Positions 54,760 to 64,000 of a stretch of 64,000 bases of DNA are shown here, one piece after another (position 1 is the first letter of the stretch; the number at the start of each line of letters is the position of its first letter). The stretch lies in contig JASEVX010000035.1 of assembly GCA_031761405.1 (NCBI GenBank), positions 1,439,084 to 1,503,083 on the forward strand, read 5' to 3'. The position numbers were made by a program, and so were the translations under genes. The stretch is from Serripes groenlandicus (Eukaryota; Mollusca; Bivalvia; Cardiida; Cardiidae). The notes beneath the pieces are model-generated. The model was given only the letters and a program-made list of their open reading frames with translations, was not told where the DNA came from and made no database searches.

Positions 54760-55216
54760 CCCTTTCTCACCTACATCAAGGAATCCGCTGTGGTCGAGTG
54801 GTAAGCGTCGGGGATTTCGAAACCGGGTGTCCCGGGTTCGATCCCCAGTCGCGGCATGCCATCCATTGTGGAGTGCCCATGGGCAAGGCACATTTTCTGG
54901 TCTAGAACTGGTTTGTTTACCCAAGGATCATGAATAAGTGAACTGCCTCCGTGATATAACTGAAATAATATTGAAAGCGGCGTAAAACCCAATAAATAAA
55001 TAAATAAATTTCCCACCTACATCAAATGAAATGCAGACGATTTTAAAAACGTCTGGAGAAAAATATGGAAACTGTCTATATATAAAAGATTATTATTAGA
55101 ATAGAGTTTAAAACATTGTGGCAAAAGTAGAAATTGATCATGATGAGCAATTTCTAATTTTGCCTTAATGTTTTTAAAACGCGTTTGTTGCAGAGCATTT
55201 GTATTATTGGAAAGGG
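54760..55216. repeat. T-MITE split by a SINE-C
   Basis: TTAA at 54756-54759 and 55217-55220. The left end is only 20 bp before the SINE; the rest (55009-55216) has atgaaatgcagacgatttta, gtagaaattgatcatgatga with complement, and ggaaaggg. Confidence 0.9.
54780..55008 (+). repeat. SINE-C, full length, 17-bp target duplication
   Basis: Target duplication 54763-54779 and 55009-55025 (tttctcacctacatcaa, one mismatch). Head ctgtggtcgagtggtaagcg (Ser/Leu-tRNA-like A box) and B box gggttcgatcccc; body gtggagtgcccatgggcaag; tail gaaagcggcgtaaaaccc and aaataaataaataa. It is a good reference copy for the family. Confidence 0.95.
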
Positions 55217-55319
55217 TTAACTCATTGCATAGTCTTCGAAAGTAAAGGTACGTATTTGGTTCATATAAATGTACATGTATACACGTATCTATGAATTAAA
55301 TTCCGAACGAATATGTGGT

Positions 55320-55565
55320 TTTGTTTTGTTTGTATAGTGTTTTCTCAGTAATATCATGACGTTTTATGGCTAAGTTACTAGTACCACTGTACCGTTTAAC
55401 CTGTCACCAGCCAGTCAGCTAACCGTAAATCCAGAACGCAAGTAAGTTAGTCAATGCTACTATTTTAAGAGTACACTGTTTGACCAGGCAGGATATCAAA
55501 CCCGCGACCTCCTGCAACATTCCGCTATCGAAGCGGACGCTCTACCACCACACCACCGAGAAGAC
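55320..55565 (-). repeat. SINE-B, minus
   Basis: The complement has a head (tggtggtagagcgtccgctt), B-box region cgggtttgatatcctgcc, body gctgactggctggtgacagg and a diverged tail with (aaac) words. Confidence 0.8.
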
Positions 55566-55989
55566 AAAGGAACATAATTAGAGTATGAAACTACAAGAAA
55601 CATAGAAATCACCAATACATGTGGGAAAACCGGAATATATATGGGTTCCAAGAATTAGTTATGCGGAAAATGAACTTATCAGAACGGCAATGATGCATTA
55701 AATTGTTTCATTACATTGTATACACTGTGGATTGATTTATATAGATAAGATACATCCCTCCCGGAAGTGTATATTCGAAATGTCAGCCTGACAGATTTTT
55801 CGAAATGTTAATCTGCTACAAAGTAATTGGATTGTTTTCCATCTGATCTTCGACAGTTTTAGTCCATATCTATGTCGGGTGAAGTATGCAAATTTAGCAA
55901 ATGTGGGGATATATGATAAGTAATAACAACAGTTGATCCCTTATATCTGAATCACCTATTTTATTGTATGACACAAATCGATACTAATC
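55566..55989. other. No feature recognised
   Basis: Unassigned AT-rich DNA. Confidence 0.45.
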
Positions 55990-56205
55990 GAGCATTTTAT
56001 TTGTTTTTTCGGGTTTTTACGCCTTTTTCAACATAATTTCAGTTATATTATTGTGACAGTTGACGGATCCATGATCCCTGGGTAAACATACCAGTACTAG
56101 ACTAGGACATGTGCCTTGCCCATGGGCACTCCACCATGACCGTTGTGTCGCGAGAGGGAATTTAACTCGGGAAGCCCGGTTTCAAATCGAGCGTTTTACG
56201 ACTGT
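55990..56205 (-). repeat. SINE-C, minus
   Basis: Complement of ttttacgcctttttcaacat (tail), atgatccctgggtaaacata, acatgtgccttgcccatggg and the eroded head around gggaagcccggtttcaaatc. Confidence 0.8.
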
Positions 56206-56244
56206 TACATGTAAAACATTCCCCACGTAAAGACGCTATCCGAC

Positions 56245-56425
56245 GCATAAAGCTTTAACAAACAAACAATGCATATTCACGTGAAACAGCGGATGACGAG
56301 CTGTCCTTCGTGAAATATGCATTGTTTGCCCTACCAAATTCCTGTCGGACGAAAACTGGAGTGGTTTTATTTTCAACATAGAAGAGTCGATGAAGACTGG
56401 CGTTTGAAAGTAATACAAATGTATA
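56245..56425. repeat. S-MITE, eroded ends
   Basis: The central stem aaacaatgcatattcacgtg with complement cgtgaaatatgcattgttt, then catagaagagtcgatgaaga and tggcgtttgaaagtaa, match the family. TTAA flanks are not visible. Confidence 0.7.
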
Positions 56426-56689
56426 TTCACTCAAACGTACCGTGGTCCATAAATCTAGAACAGTCAACTAATATTGGTAACTCTTTACTCTTTGAATTGA
56501 ACAATAGTACACACGATTTATTTCTTATCGTGACGTCTGTCCGCTCGTATGTCCGTTACTCACTCATTAACTGACTGACGTACATGTATGTGCACATGAA
56601 TTTCTTTGAATTACACTAAAATTGTTTCAGGATGTCGTTTGCTGACACATAAGGGTTACAGCCTGTGTTGCAACGGCATTTCGTTTTCT

Positions 56690-58205
56690 AATAAATAACA
56701 AGAAGAATTTTAATGCAAAGCATCGAAGACGCCGCGCATGCTTTTGAAGCATGACTGCAGTTCAGTACATTTAAATAACCTGTGCAAGCAGACAGGATGT
56801 AAATATTTCGAACAAAAAGGCCAAATGTCCCTTTATTTTAAACAATAAGGCCAATATGTGCCTATATTGCTCACCTGGCTACCATAGCATATATACAAAG
56901 GTTACCAAGAGCAGAAAGGGTCAATATTGACGTAGGGATTAAACGTTTTAATGTGATATTCAGCATGTGAAGTTTAGTCGTGAAATGACAAGTTTAGTCC
57001 TGAAACCATTTGGTTTACGGTTTGCATTCACTGCAACTATAATTTGTCATACAAGCTGATGTTTCTCAAGTGTTTTTTTTTTCACCAATAAACTGTTTTA
57101 AATCCTCTAACTAGATACATTAGATAAAAAACAAACATACGTGCTTAAATATTAACATATATTAAGGTTTATTGCCTCTAGTTATAAGTTTAATGACACA
57201 AGCTTTGGAAGGAGAGGGGGAAGTCAATTCTCATTCCAGTTTAGCAGAAATATGATAGCAAAAAAACGGGAGTGTATAAACAAAAAATACGAAGTAATTA
57301 AAAAACAAAACAAGACGATATTTATGATCAAGATTGAGCATTATGAAAATTTACATGTATAGTCAACATATAGCAAGAATTATTAGGTCTGTTTTGTTTG
57401 TTTGTAATGTCACTTTAATCGTTGTGAACATGCCAGTAGAAAACTGAAAAATAAACAAAAGAAAATGGTCAAGTCAGTTCTCCAAGAGTAAAGAGCGAAA
57501 ACCAGTTGGTACGAATCGTTCATCTTGAACGAAACATGAAAAATCGGGTTCGAATCCAATGAATTTTAGAAATCGGATGAAATCGTGAAAACAGCGAAGT
57601 ATTCATAACGGAAGGAAGCAGAGACAACTTAATTACTCTATTGGAACCGATGACACCTTGTCGTCAATAAGAATGACCAAAATTGCCAAGCGATGACATG
57701 CTGCATTTACAAATAGAACGGGTCACGTTACGGCCATGCCTATTGCATAGTTGCGTTAACATTGTTTTTACAGTTTCTAGAATTATACTGTAATATGTAG
57801 TAATTAAAATGAATCATCATTGATTTTTTAAAAATTACACATTTATTTAAAAATCTCAATATTGTAAATAGGCAAAAACATCGCCAGAACCTTTTTTCTG
57901 AGCTTTGATGAATCGGGTCGTAAACCCAACTATAAAAAAAAGCGTAGCCTAGGAAGTTAGGGGAAAGTTATTAAATACCCATTAGATGTGTCTAAAGTTT
58001 TGTAATAACGGTAGAAGACATGCCTATTATGAATATTTTTGTGTCTTAAATCAATTTATACAATTTAATGATTCATAAAGATTGTTTATTTCAAACAAAC
58101 AACATAGGTTGTTTTAACAATAATAACATTGGTTTCTCCCTTTTCGATTACGTCACACCATGGTACAAAATTAAAACTTATCCCATACTGACGCCGCGCT
58201 TCCAC
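56690..58205 (+). repeat. 1.4-kb dispersed repeat, copy 2
   Basis: It is collinear with 5656-7035 from aataacaagaagaattttaa to atcccatactgacgccgcgc. It has extra segments near 57050-57110 and 57990-58050 and lacks some bases elsewhere. Each copy has stretches the other lacks, so neither is simply derived from the other. Confidence 0.85.
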
Positions 58206-58496
58206 TAATACAATCTAGCGCGTTTTATTACACAAAGATCTGATTATACGTCTAATAAACCGTTTATACACTGCTGTGTCTTTAATAATGAAGTTTATCG
58301 AGCAGCTAAATGCAAATCAATCACATGATACGAACCTCATTTAATCCCACACGAAACGACCGGAAAAGCTTTCAAATACCAGGAAATTAAAATGAAAACT
58401 TTTCCGGATAAGCTGTGTATTGTATACCTTATCATTGATACCGGTACATGCAGGTATGTCGTCATTGTGTGGCAGTTGAATTTACACGGATGTTGC
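58206..58496. other. No feature recognised
   Basis: Short unassigned stretch. Confidence 0.4.
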
Positions 58497-58718
58497 ACCC
58501 ATTCCCACCTACAGAATCATTTGTACTCACCTCACCTGCTGTATACGCCTTTTGAAGACAGTGTAACAAAAGGATACATTTTGCATAACCAATAATTTCT
58601 CCTTTTATCACAATGATTTTAATTTTATTCAATAAATAGATTCTCATTTTTGAAGACTTTTTAGATTTTGTCATGATGTTTTCAAAGTCTTCTACTGCAG
58701 ATATGTTGTAAGTTGGAA
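58497..58718. repeat. T-MITE, diverged
   Basis: Begins acccattcccacctacagaa, has aaggatacattttgcataac with ctccttttatcac, then tttcaaagtcttctactgca, ending gttggaaaagg. The flanks no longer read TTAA. Confidence 0.7.
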
Positions 58719-58730
58719 AAGGTCAAACAC

Positions 58731-58992
58731 TATATGAGCCGTTCCACAAGAAAACCAAGATTATGTACTCTGCGTAATGTATCGATCCAGATCAGCCTGC
58801 GCAGTCCGCGCAGGCTAATCGTGGCCGACATATTCCGTCTCAGGGGTATAGAGGTATAGAGTAATGATTCCTGAAACAAAAATTCCACAGGAGGTGAAAA
58901 GCGTCTGTCCTGGTTAGCCTCCGCGGCATGCTTAGACTGATCCGGGTCGATAATTTACGCAGGATCCACAATGTTGGTTTTCTCGTCATATG
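58731..58992 (+). repeat. M-MITE, plus
   Basis: Starts tatatgagccgttccacaag and ends ggttttctcgtcatatg, with a small deletion in the right terminal repeat. The hairpin cctgcgcagtccgcgcagg is intact. Confidence 0.9.
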
Positions 58993-59162
58993 TCTAACAT
59001 GCCCTGCCAAGTATTATTTTTAAAAACATTTGTGAATATTATAGATCGAAATAAGCCCGTACATTATATAGTCTAAGCAGCTCAAAGCTTAATCTTCATT
59101 ACTTTAAATACCCAATCTCAACTGCCAATATCAATGCACGTGCAACTGAATCAATCGAAGAA

Positions 59163-59386
59163 TTAATTATTTTCCACATACAACAAATCAGCAGAATACG
59201 ACTTTGAAAGCATACAGGCATAATATGGTCAATTTTGTTAATTGAAGGCAAAATAACGGAAACAAGTTGTAATCGGTCTGTCAAGAGGAGAAACTTCCCG
59301 GTTTGAGCAAGTTAACCATTTGCCACATTGTTTTAAAACGTCGCCTGTCGCAGGGGCTTCAGAGAGCGTCTGTATGTGGGAAAGTG
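59163..59386. repeat. T-MITE, diverged
   Basis: Reads ttttccacatacaacaaatc, gaatacgactttgaaagcat, gaggagaaacttcccggttt and gagcgtctgtatgtgggaaa. The gross order is kept but the flanks are changed. Confidence 0.7.
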
Positions 59387-59579
59387 TTTATACACATTTT
59401 AGTTCAGCGACAAAGTATGCAATATAAGAGAGTTCGAGAGACATGAATACGAGTACATCGTTCGAACGATACATTCATATTCGTATTATATTCAACATTA
59501 ACACTTAATATATCTGAGGAAGCCTGTCAATCGACGTGAGTTGCACAGTAGAAAATACATTTGCCATTATATGTGCATA

Positions 59580-59850
59580 TCGATGTCCTAGCGGATAGCG
59601 AATTGTGTTATCAATTCAGCGGTCGTGAGATCGAATTCCGGCTTGATTTCCAGTCGATCCGATGCTTGTCAAAAACGTATTGTGACTAGCCTCATACGTC
59701 TGCCACCAATGGACTGGTGGTCTGTTTGGGAGGATGGCAGGTTGCCTCGGAGATATCTCCTGTTAACAATGCACTATATGGTTAAGGTAGTAGACCACCG
59801 TGACATAATCAAAATACTGTTAGGAACGGTATTCAAACAAGTTTGCAAGT
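59580..59850 (+). repeat. tRNA-derived SINE, plus, with shared tail
   Basis: Head cctagcggatagcgaattgt and a B-box region gagatcgaattccggc, then ccgtgacataatcaaaatac and gttaggaacggtattcaaac, which match the common SINE tail. The overlapping plus frame from 59625 is repeat-derived. Confidence 0.6.
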
Positions 59851-60058
59851 CGACGTTTTTGCATATTTATGTTATATTGGAATGTCATATTAATTTCATC
59901 TCTATTGAAAAGTCCAGTCTGACAAACGTTTAACCAAAACTCAAATTCACTTCTTTACTACCGACCACATCAAAACGGAATTTCCCACTGTCGCCACTTT
60001 GATACAACCTTTTACATCGCGCTTTGGAAGCGTATTACCTTCGTCATTATGCTTCCGG

Positions 60059-60402
60059 CAGGGGCGTAGCTCCCCTTAGGCACTGTAGGCACGTGCCTTC
60101 ACATTTTTTTCTAAATTTGCCCCAAAATGCAGCTGCGGCGATACACATCTGCGATATGTATCGACCAGATCAGCCTGCGCTGTTCGCGCAGACTGATCCG
60201 GACGACACATGCCGTCTAAGGGGGGTACATATAGAGTAGTGATTCCTGAAACAGAAAATCCACAGGAGGCGAAAATTGTATATCCGGGTACGCCTTTGTG
60301 GCATGCTTAGGCTGATCCGCGTCGATATTTTACGCAGAGTCCACAATGTTGATTTTCTCACGAGACGGCTTACACATTAATTATTGCCAAGCTACGCCCC
60401 TG
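60059..60402. mobile_element. Inverted-repeat element with CAGGGGCGTAGC ends
   Basis: Ends caggggcgtagct and agctacgcccctg-like are inverted (60059-60071, 60390-60402, one mismatch) and tccgg occurs at 60054-60058 and 60403-60407. CAGGGG ends suggest a hAT-type element, but hAT duplications are usually 8 bp and only 5 bp match here. An M-MITE occupies most of the interior. Confidence 0.7.
60147..60376 (+). repeat. M-MITE nested in the CAGGGG element, left end missing
   Basis: Begins inside the family at tctgcgatatgtatcgacca and runs to ttttctcacgagacggctta. The first 45 bp are lost. Confidence 0.85.
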
Positions 60403-60708
60403 TCCGGGACTTGTTAATCTTCATAGATACAGTTATATTCCTCTATTGGTGTATTTAGTGCTCAGATGATTTGTAGGCATATCGAAACCGCAATCTAACT
60501 TCACTATATGACAAAAATGCCCCCGTTCTCACTTGCAATCCAAAGTGTTTAAATACCGCTTTCATTCCGTTTCAAGGTATTCACACTCAAACCGTTGTAA
60601 GTACTACGCCACCTAGGAACAGTTGTTGACATTACGCTTGGCCAACACAGGTCAAGGTCATTCTTAATTGGTACTGCTGACTGATAACTGTCATGACTTT
60701 ACCAGTGT
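60403..60708. other. No feature recognised
   Basis: Unassigned. Confidence 0.4.
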
Positions 60709-60972
60709 TTGCACATGTATGCTTTAAACACACGTGAACATGGAGGAACCGCAATATCGCAATATCGGCGACGGCGAGCCATGAGAACGTTTATTGTTAT
60801 GTTCTATTTCATGAGAACGATGACCGCAAGGAATCGTAGGCGACGCTTAAGGCGAATGTTTGATCTGGCGAGGGGACGACGAGAACGTTTGCAAGAACAT
60901 TTTCGTCAACAACGAATGGTTATGTTCATAATGCTGATCACGGAAGTTGGTCCTGCGCATGCGCGCAGCTGA
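60709..60972 (+). CDS. Unrecognised arginine-rich ORF, 87 codons
   Basis: The first in-frame ATG is at 60715; the listed start is the GTG-side extension. Arginine makes up about a quarter of residues, with runs such as YRRRRAMR and ARNRRRRLRRMF. Between them is a hydrophobic stretch (TFIVMFYFMRTM). The stop TGA follows directly after AHARS. GC content is higher than in flanking DNA. An arginine-rich N-terminus occurs in some Harbinger-type transposases, so a transposon remnant is one guess. It has no recognised domain and may be chance. Confidence 0.25.
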   Translation: MHMYALNTREHGGTAISQYRRRRAMRTFIVMFYFMRTMTARNRRRRLRRMFDLARGRRERLQEHFRQQRMVMFIMLITEVGPAHARS

Positions 60973-60984
60973 AGCGGTTTGGTT

Positions 60985-61200
60985 AAATCACGTGTGCGTT
61001 CAGACTGAGCGTTAAAACGGTTTCGGGCCAAGTCGAATCAGCTGAACTGGTATGAAAACACTTTAGAAGGTGGTTTCGTTGAAACTGTATGAAGTAGTTT
61101 TAAGAGTATTGTAGTGTGAACGGCTAAAACGATATAAGGCTTTAAATCAGTTTCAAGTCGGTTTGAAACTGATTTAAGATGCCAGAGTGAACGCGTCTTA
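60985..61200. repeat. Inverted-repeat element with inner hairpin
   Basis: The words gtgcgttcagactgagcgtt and agtgaacgcgtctta are roughly inverted at the ends. The inner stem taaatcagtttcaa/tttgaaactgattta (61141-61176) is perfect. Probably a small MITE. Confidence 0.55.
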
Positions 61201-62505
61201 TCTATGACACCTTAGTTCGATCCATGCTCGCGGTGGCTATCGTACACGCCATACATTGTATTTCCCATTCGTCACCAGGGGATCTACGAAAACTTTTCTG
61301 TTGTTGTGATATAACTTAACTACTTTTGCAAACTGTGCAACAACAGTGCAAACAAACTAACTACGAGTAAATATATAAACGTATTTTAACGAACTACTCG
61401 TACTAAAAGCATTGGGCAATTCATGCTTAATGTCAATCCCACTTCTGAATTCATCGCGTACTTAATATTTGTCATGTTGGTCAAATCATCAACAACCGTC
61501 CATTCAACTTACAACCAATCGAATGAAGCCGTTAAGGTAGCCATTAAGCAATACTTCAGAAGAAATAAAGTGGCGTGTTTATATTTTATCTGAAATCTGT
61601 GTCATTTGGTAATGGAGTATTAAGTAGCATTTCATTTCGTAATAACTTAAATTAGTCCTGACTGTGTCACGAAAAAGAGTAACAAACAAAATCCATTCAC
61701 GAACAATCTATCCACGTAAAGAATGTTAGAGTCTTGCTACCTTTGCGAATAATGAAAACCCACGCAAACCTGTGTGTTCCGTCCTGGATTGAACGGCAAA
61801 ATAAAGAAAGTGTGAAATGTCTTTTTTATTGACTAGTTCCGTTACAACTATAACAGTAATCAAGGCTTTCGTAACTTTAATACGTATACTACGATGGGAT
61901 TGTTATTTTGTCATTAAATATGACTTTTGGTGCTAGTACTGTAGCAAACGATGAACACATCGTAGCGAAAAGATAAATCTCAACTGATAGACAATGTCTC
62001 ATATCCCCGCATTGTCGACATCAATGTCCAAGGATCATTCTAGTTCTATAAGGTTTATTAATATCTGGAGGAGCCTGAGTATATGACAAAAAGGTATATA
62101 ATAAAGTAATTAGAGTTCTGAAAGTAAACTGACATGTGTCGTGTCCAAGCAATGTGACAAAATAGGAAACATTTACTTGCACATCCTGTATTATGATAAA
62201 TGACAGCAATGTTTTTAGAAAAGGGATTATTTGCTCGACATGAGCAATTACTGACTTCCTCCAGACGGCATAAAGAACAAAACGTACAAAAAATGTTTGA
62301 CACGAAAGACCATTACTTTGTGCTTTATACATTAAAGCAAACACCATACAGTTGCAGCAATAGAACAATTAATATAAACATAGTGGCTCAGTGCACTGAT
62401 TCTGTACACAGCTTGGGAAAGTACAAACGCCTTGATATGTTCAGCCTTGCTCCATATTTACAAGTGTCGAAATGGGAACACACGTGGATGGCATGCCCAG
62501 AGAGT
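61201..62505. other. No gene recognised
   Basis: AT-rich with overlapping frames on both strands near 62021-62517 and no motif. The word gaaaagggattatttgctcg near 62218 with gagcaattactgac is T-MITE-like, so a degraded copy may lie at about 61935-62260. Confidence 0.45.
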
Positions 62506-63080
62506 GACATCTGGTAATACAGCAACGAAAATGTATCTGGTCATACAGAGGCATCTGGTAAGACAGAAGTATCTGGTAATACAGACTAATAGAGACAACT
62601 TGTCATACAGGCACATATAAGGATCGGTTCATACACGTACGAATGGCATCTGGCCATACATACAGTTGTGATAGAAGGAGAACGTATGAATGAACCAATC
62701 GTGATGGAAGGAGAACGTATGGGTAGATTCATCTGGTTATACATACATGTGTCTATGCACTTGGCTAATAAAGATATATATTTAAAAAACAACAGATCTT
62801 TCATATTGGGGAGGATGGCCATGACCTTCACATATCTATGCACGTGGCTAATAAAGTTATATATTATTACAAAATATCGTTCATATTTAATGTTTTCTGC
62901 GACAAACTGGATTCACCTATCATTCGGTATGGGGCACTATGGTTACACTGTTTTGTTTGTTTTATTGGGATTTACGCCGCCGTCAACAATCGTGTTGAAA
63001 GAAGAACGTATGGGTAGATTCATCTGGTTATACATACTGTACATAATGATGAATATGTTCATACAGCCACATATAAACAT
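62506..63080 (+). repeat. Loose tandem repeats of ctggtaatacag and gaacgtatggg types
   Basis: Between 62510 and 62590 the word tctggtaatacag/tctggtcatacag recurs every 18-24 bp. The word gaaggagaacgtatg then occurs twice near 62675 and 62707. A longer echo (agaacgtatgggtagattca) is repeated at 62709 and 63005. Confidence 0.7.
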
Positions 63081-63333
63081 ATGGCTACCGCTTTATGATT
63101 CCAAAACGACTGAACTTAGTTACTATCCGATCGTAACTCTCATTAATGTCAAAACCTCCGAATGTAAGTTTTTGTGTTTTTTGGCATTTTCAATTACTAT
63201 GTTTATTCATTTCAAACACAGTGCATTTTATAACTCACAGATCATTGAAACTTGTTATACATATAGCCTTAGGTTATTCGCTCGATTAAATACAGTCGTG
63301 TTATCGCCCATCGACAGCTTACAGATGTGGTAA
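62668..63333 (+). CDS. Longest ORF, 221 codons, doubtful
   Basis: The frame opens in the short-repeat region, which gives the peptide ERMGRFIWLYI twice. It crosses a SINE tail at about 62953-62999 (ttattgggatttacgccgcc). The product would be hydrophobic, with no motif recognised and no splice context. The repeat and SINE content argue that it is a chance frame. It is listed because it is the longest in the window. Confidence 0.12.
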   Translation: MIEGERMNEPIVMEGERMGRFIWLYIHVSMHLANKDIYLKNNRSFILGRMAMTFTYLCTWLIKLYIITKYRSYLMFSATNWIHLSFGMGHYGYTVLFVLLGFTPPSTIVLKEERMGRFIWLYILYIMMNMFIQPHINIWLPLYDSKTTELSYYPIVTLINVKTSECKFLCFLAFSITMFIHFKHSAFYNSQIIETCYTYSLRLFARLNTVVLSPIDSLQMW

Positions 63334-63590
63334 GAATAGGTAAACCTGAACGCGTTCAGATAGTTCAACAGAATTATTTATTTCACACTCATTCTTATTT
63401 AATTATATTTGAGTGCGTGTATTGCCGTCGTATTGTTAGCATTCCCAATCTGTAACAGGTTACGCTATCTGACATTATCCTGATTATAGTTTGCAGACAT
63501 CAAATTTATGTCGTTACTGGTTAGACCAGGAATACCCATAGTACCCTCCTTCTTTAGTATACTTATCAGTACATTTAATACAATTATATG
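63334..63590. other. No feature recognised
   Basis: Unassigned. Confidence 0.4.
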
Positions 63591-63594
63591 AGCC

Positions 63595-63855
63595 GTTCGA
63601 CGAGACAACAAACGTTATGGTCTCAGCGTAATGTATCGACCCAGAACAGCCTGCGTAGTCCGCGCAGAATAGTCCGAGCCGATACATTCCGTCACAGGGG
63701 AATAGAGGTATAGAGTAATGACTCCTAAAACGGAAAATCCACAGGAGTCAAAAAGTGTCTGTCCGGATTAGCATGCCCAGCATGCTTAGGCTGATTTGGA
63801 TCTATACATTACGCAGAGTCCACACTGTTGGTTTGTACGTGGAACAACTCATATA
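63595..63855 (+). repeat. M-MITE, plus
   Basis: Ends tatatgagccgttcgacgag and tacgtggaacaactcatata. Inner words tgcgtagtccgcgcagaata and aaacggaaaatccacaggag are slightly diverged. Confidence 0.88.
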
Positions 63856-64000
63856 AAAGTATATTTTTGGTATTTAAAAAGAGATAAAAATGTACTCAAA
63901 TTACTTAGCGGAATAATATAGGTATAGACGTTAAGACGAATTTGCACATACGCATCGTTACATTTATCGGTGGCGCCCATTTTTTATTGGCGAATACAGA

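Noticed and set aside
62021..62368. 115-codon minus frame overlapping an 81-codon frame and a plus frame of 105 codons
   Set aside because: Three frames overlap on both strands with no motif in any, which points to chance openness.

Overview
The window looks like intergenic or intronic DNA from a mollusc genome, most likely a heterodont bivalve. The evidence is that it is AT-rich, has no operon-like coding blocks, and is packed with tRNA-headed SINEs, short inverted-repeat elements, minisatellites and LINE 3' ends of the kind I associate with bivalves. The taxon is an inference from repeat style, not from a gene. No complete protein-coding gene can be supported. Three short coding-type signals stand out: a complete C4HC3 PHD-finger motif (29848-30006), the C-terminal tail of a LINE reverse transcriptase (35508-35681), and a possible first coding exon starting ATGGCGG and ending at a good splice donor (28030-28085). 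A promoter-like patch with a donor site lies at 36020-36617.

Repeat families named in the entries. T-MITE: CCCTTTCCC...GGGAAAGGG ends flanked by TTAA, about 220 bp, roughly 18 copies or pieces. S-MITE: CTCTTTCAGCGCC-type ends flanked by TTAA, with a central hairpin, about 205 bp. M-MITE: TATGAGCCG ends, about 265 bp, 11 copies. G-MITE: CGAGGGCTTGGCG ends, about 245 bp, 3 copies. L element: about 1.1 kb, 3 near-full copies and 1 partial. SINE-A: tRNA head, tail ending GTTTAAACTA. SINE-B: tRNA head, CCGGCCGGGTCATACCAAAG middle, tail GGCGTTAAAC plus CAATC repeats. SINE-C: Ser/Leu-tRNA-like head, GGGCAAGGCAC middle, AAAT-type tail. SINE-D: longer, about 400 bp. Several SINE families share the same GTGATATAACTGAAA...GGCGTTAAAC tail.

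Layout. 0-2 kb: modular foldback elements. 2.3-10.8 kb: a tandem segmental duplication of SINE, SINE and a 25-bp satellite, with a 1.3-kb insertion in the second copy and a different dispersed repeat between the copies. 11.7-17 kb: foldback relic, MITEs, a 119-bp tandem array and a four-layer nest of mobile elements. 18-21.4 kb: two L elements facing each other, making a 1.1-kb inverted repeat. 22-26 kb: SINEs and MITEs. 26.5-29.5 kb: foldback cluster with CRE motifs, the candidate exon and a Helitron-like repeat. 29.8-37.6 kb: PHD remnant, tandem arrays, LINE tail, promoter-like patch. 38-43.9 kb: SINEs and MITEs in low-repeat DNA. 43.9-45 kb: a 30-bp minisatellite that is largely open in reading frame. 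45-53 kb: MITEs, an ACGT-rich patch and SINEs. 53.4-58.2 kb: third L element and the second copy of the 5.7-kb dispersed repeat. 58.5-64 kb: MITEs, an arginine-rich ORF and unassigned DNA.

Most of the longer ATG-type reading frames lie inside repeats and are not supported as genes. The most informative parts are the nested insertions with target-site duplications, which give a relative order of transposition, and the coding fragments at 28.0, 29.9 and 35.5 kb.
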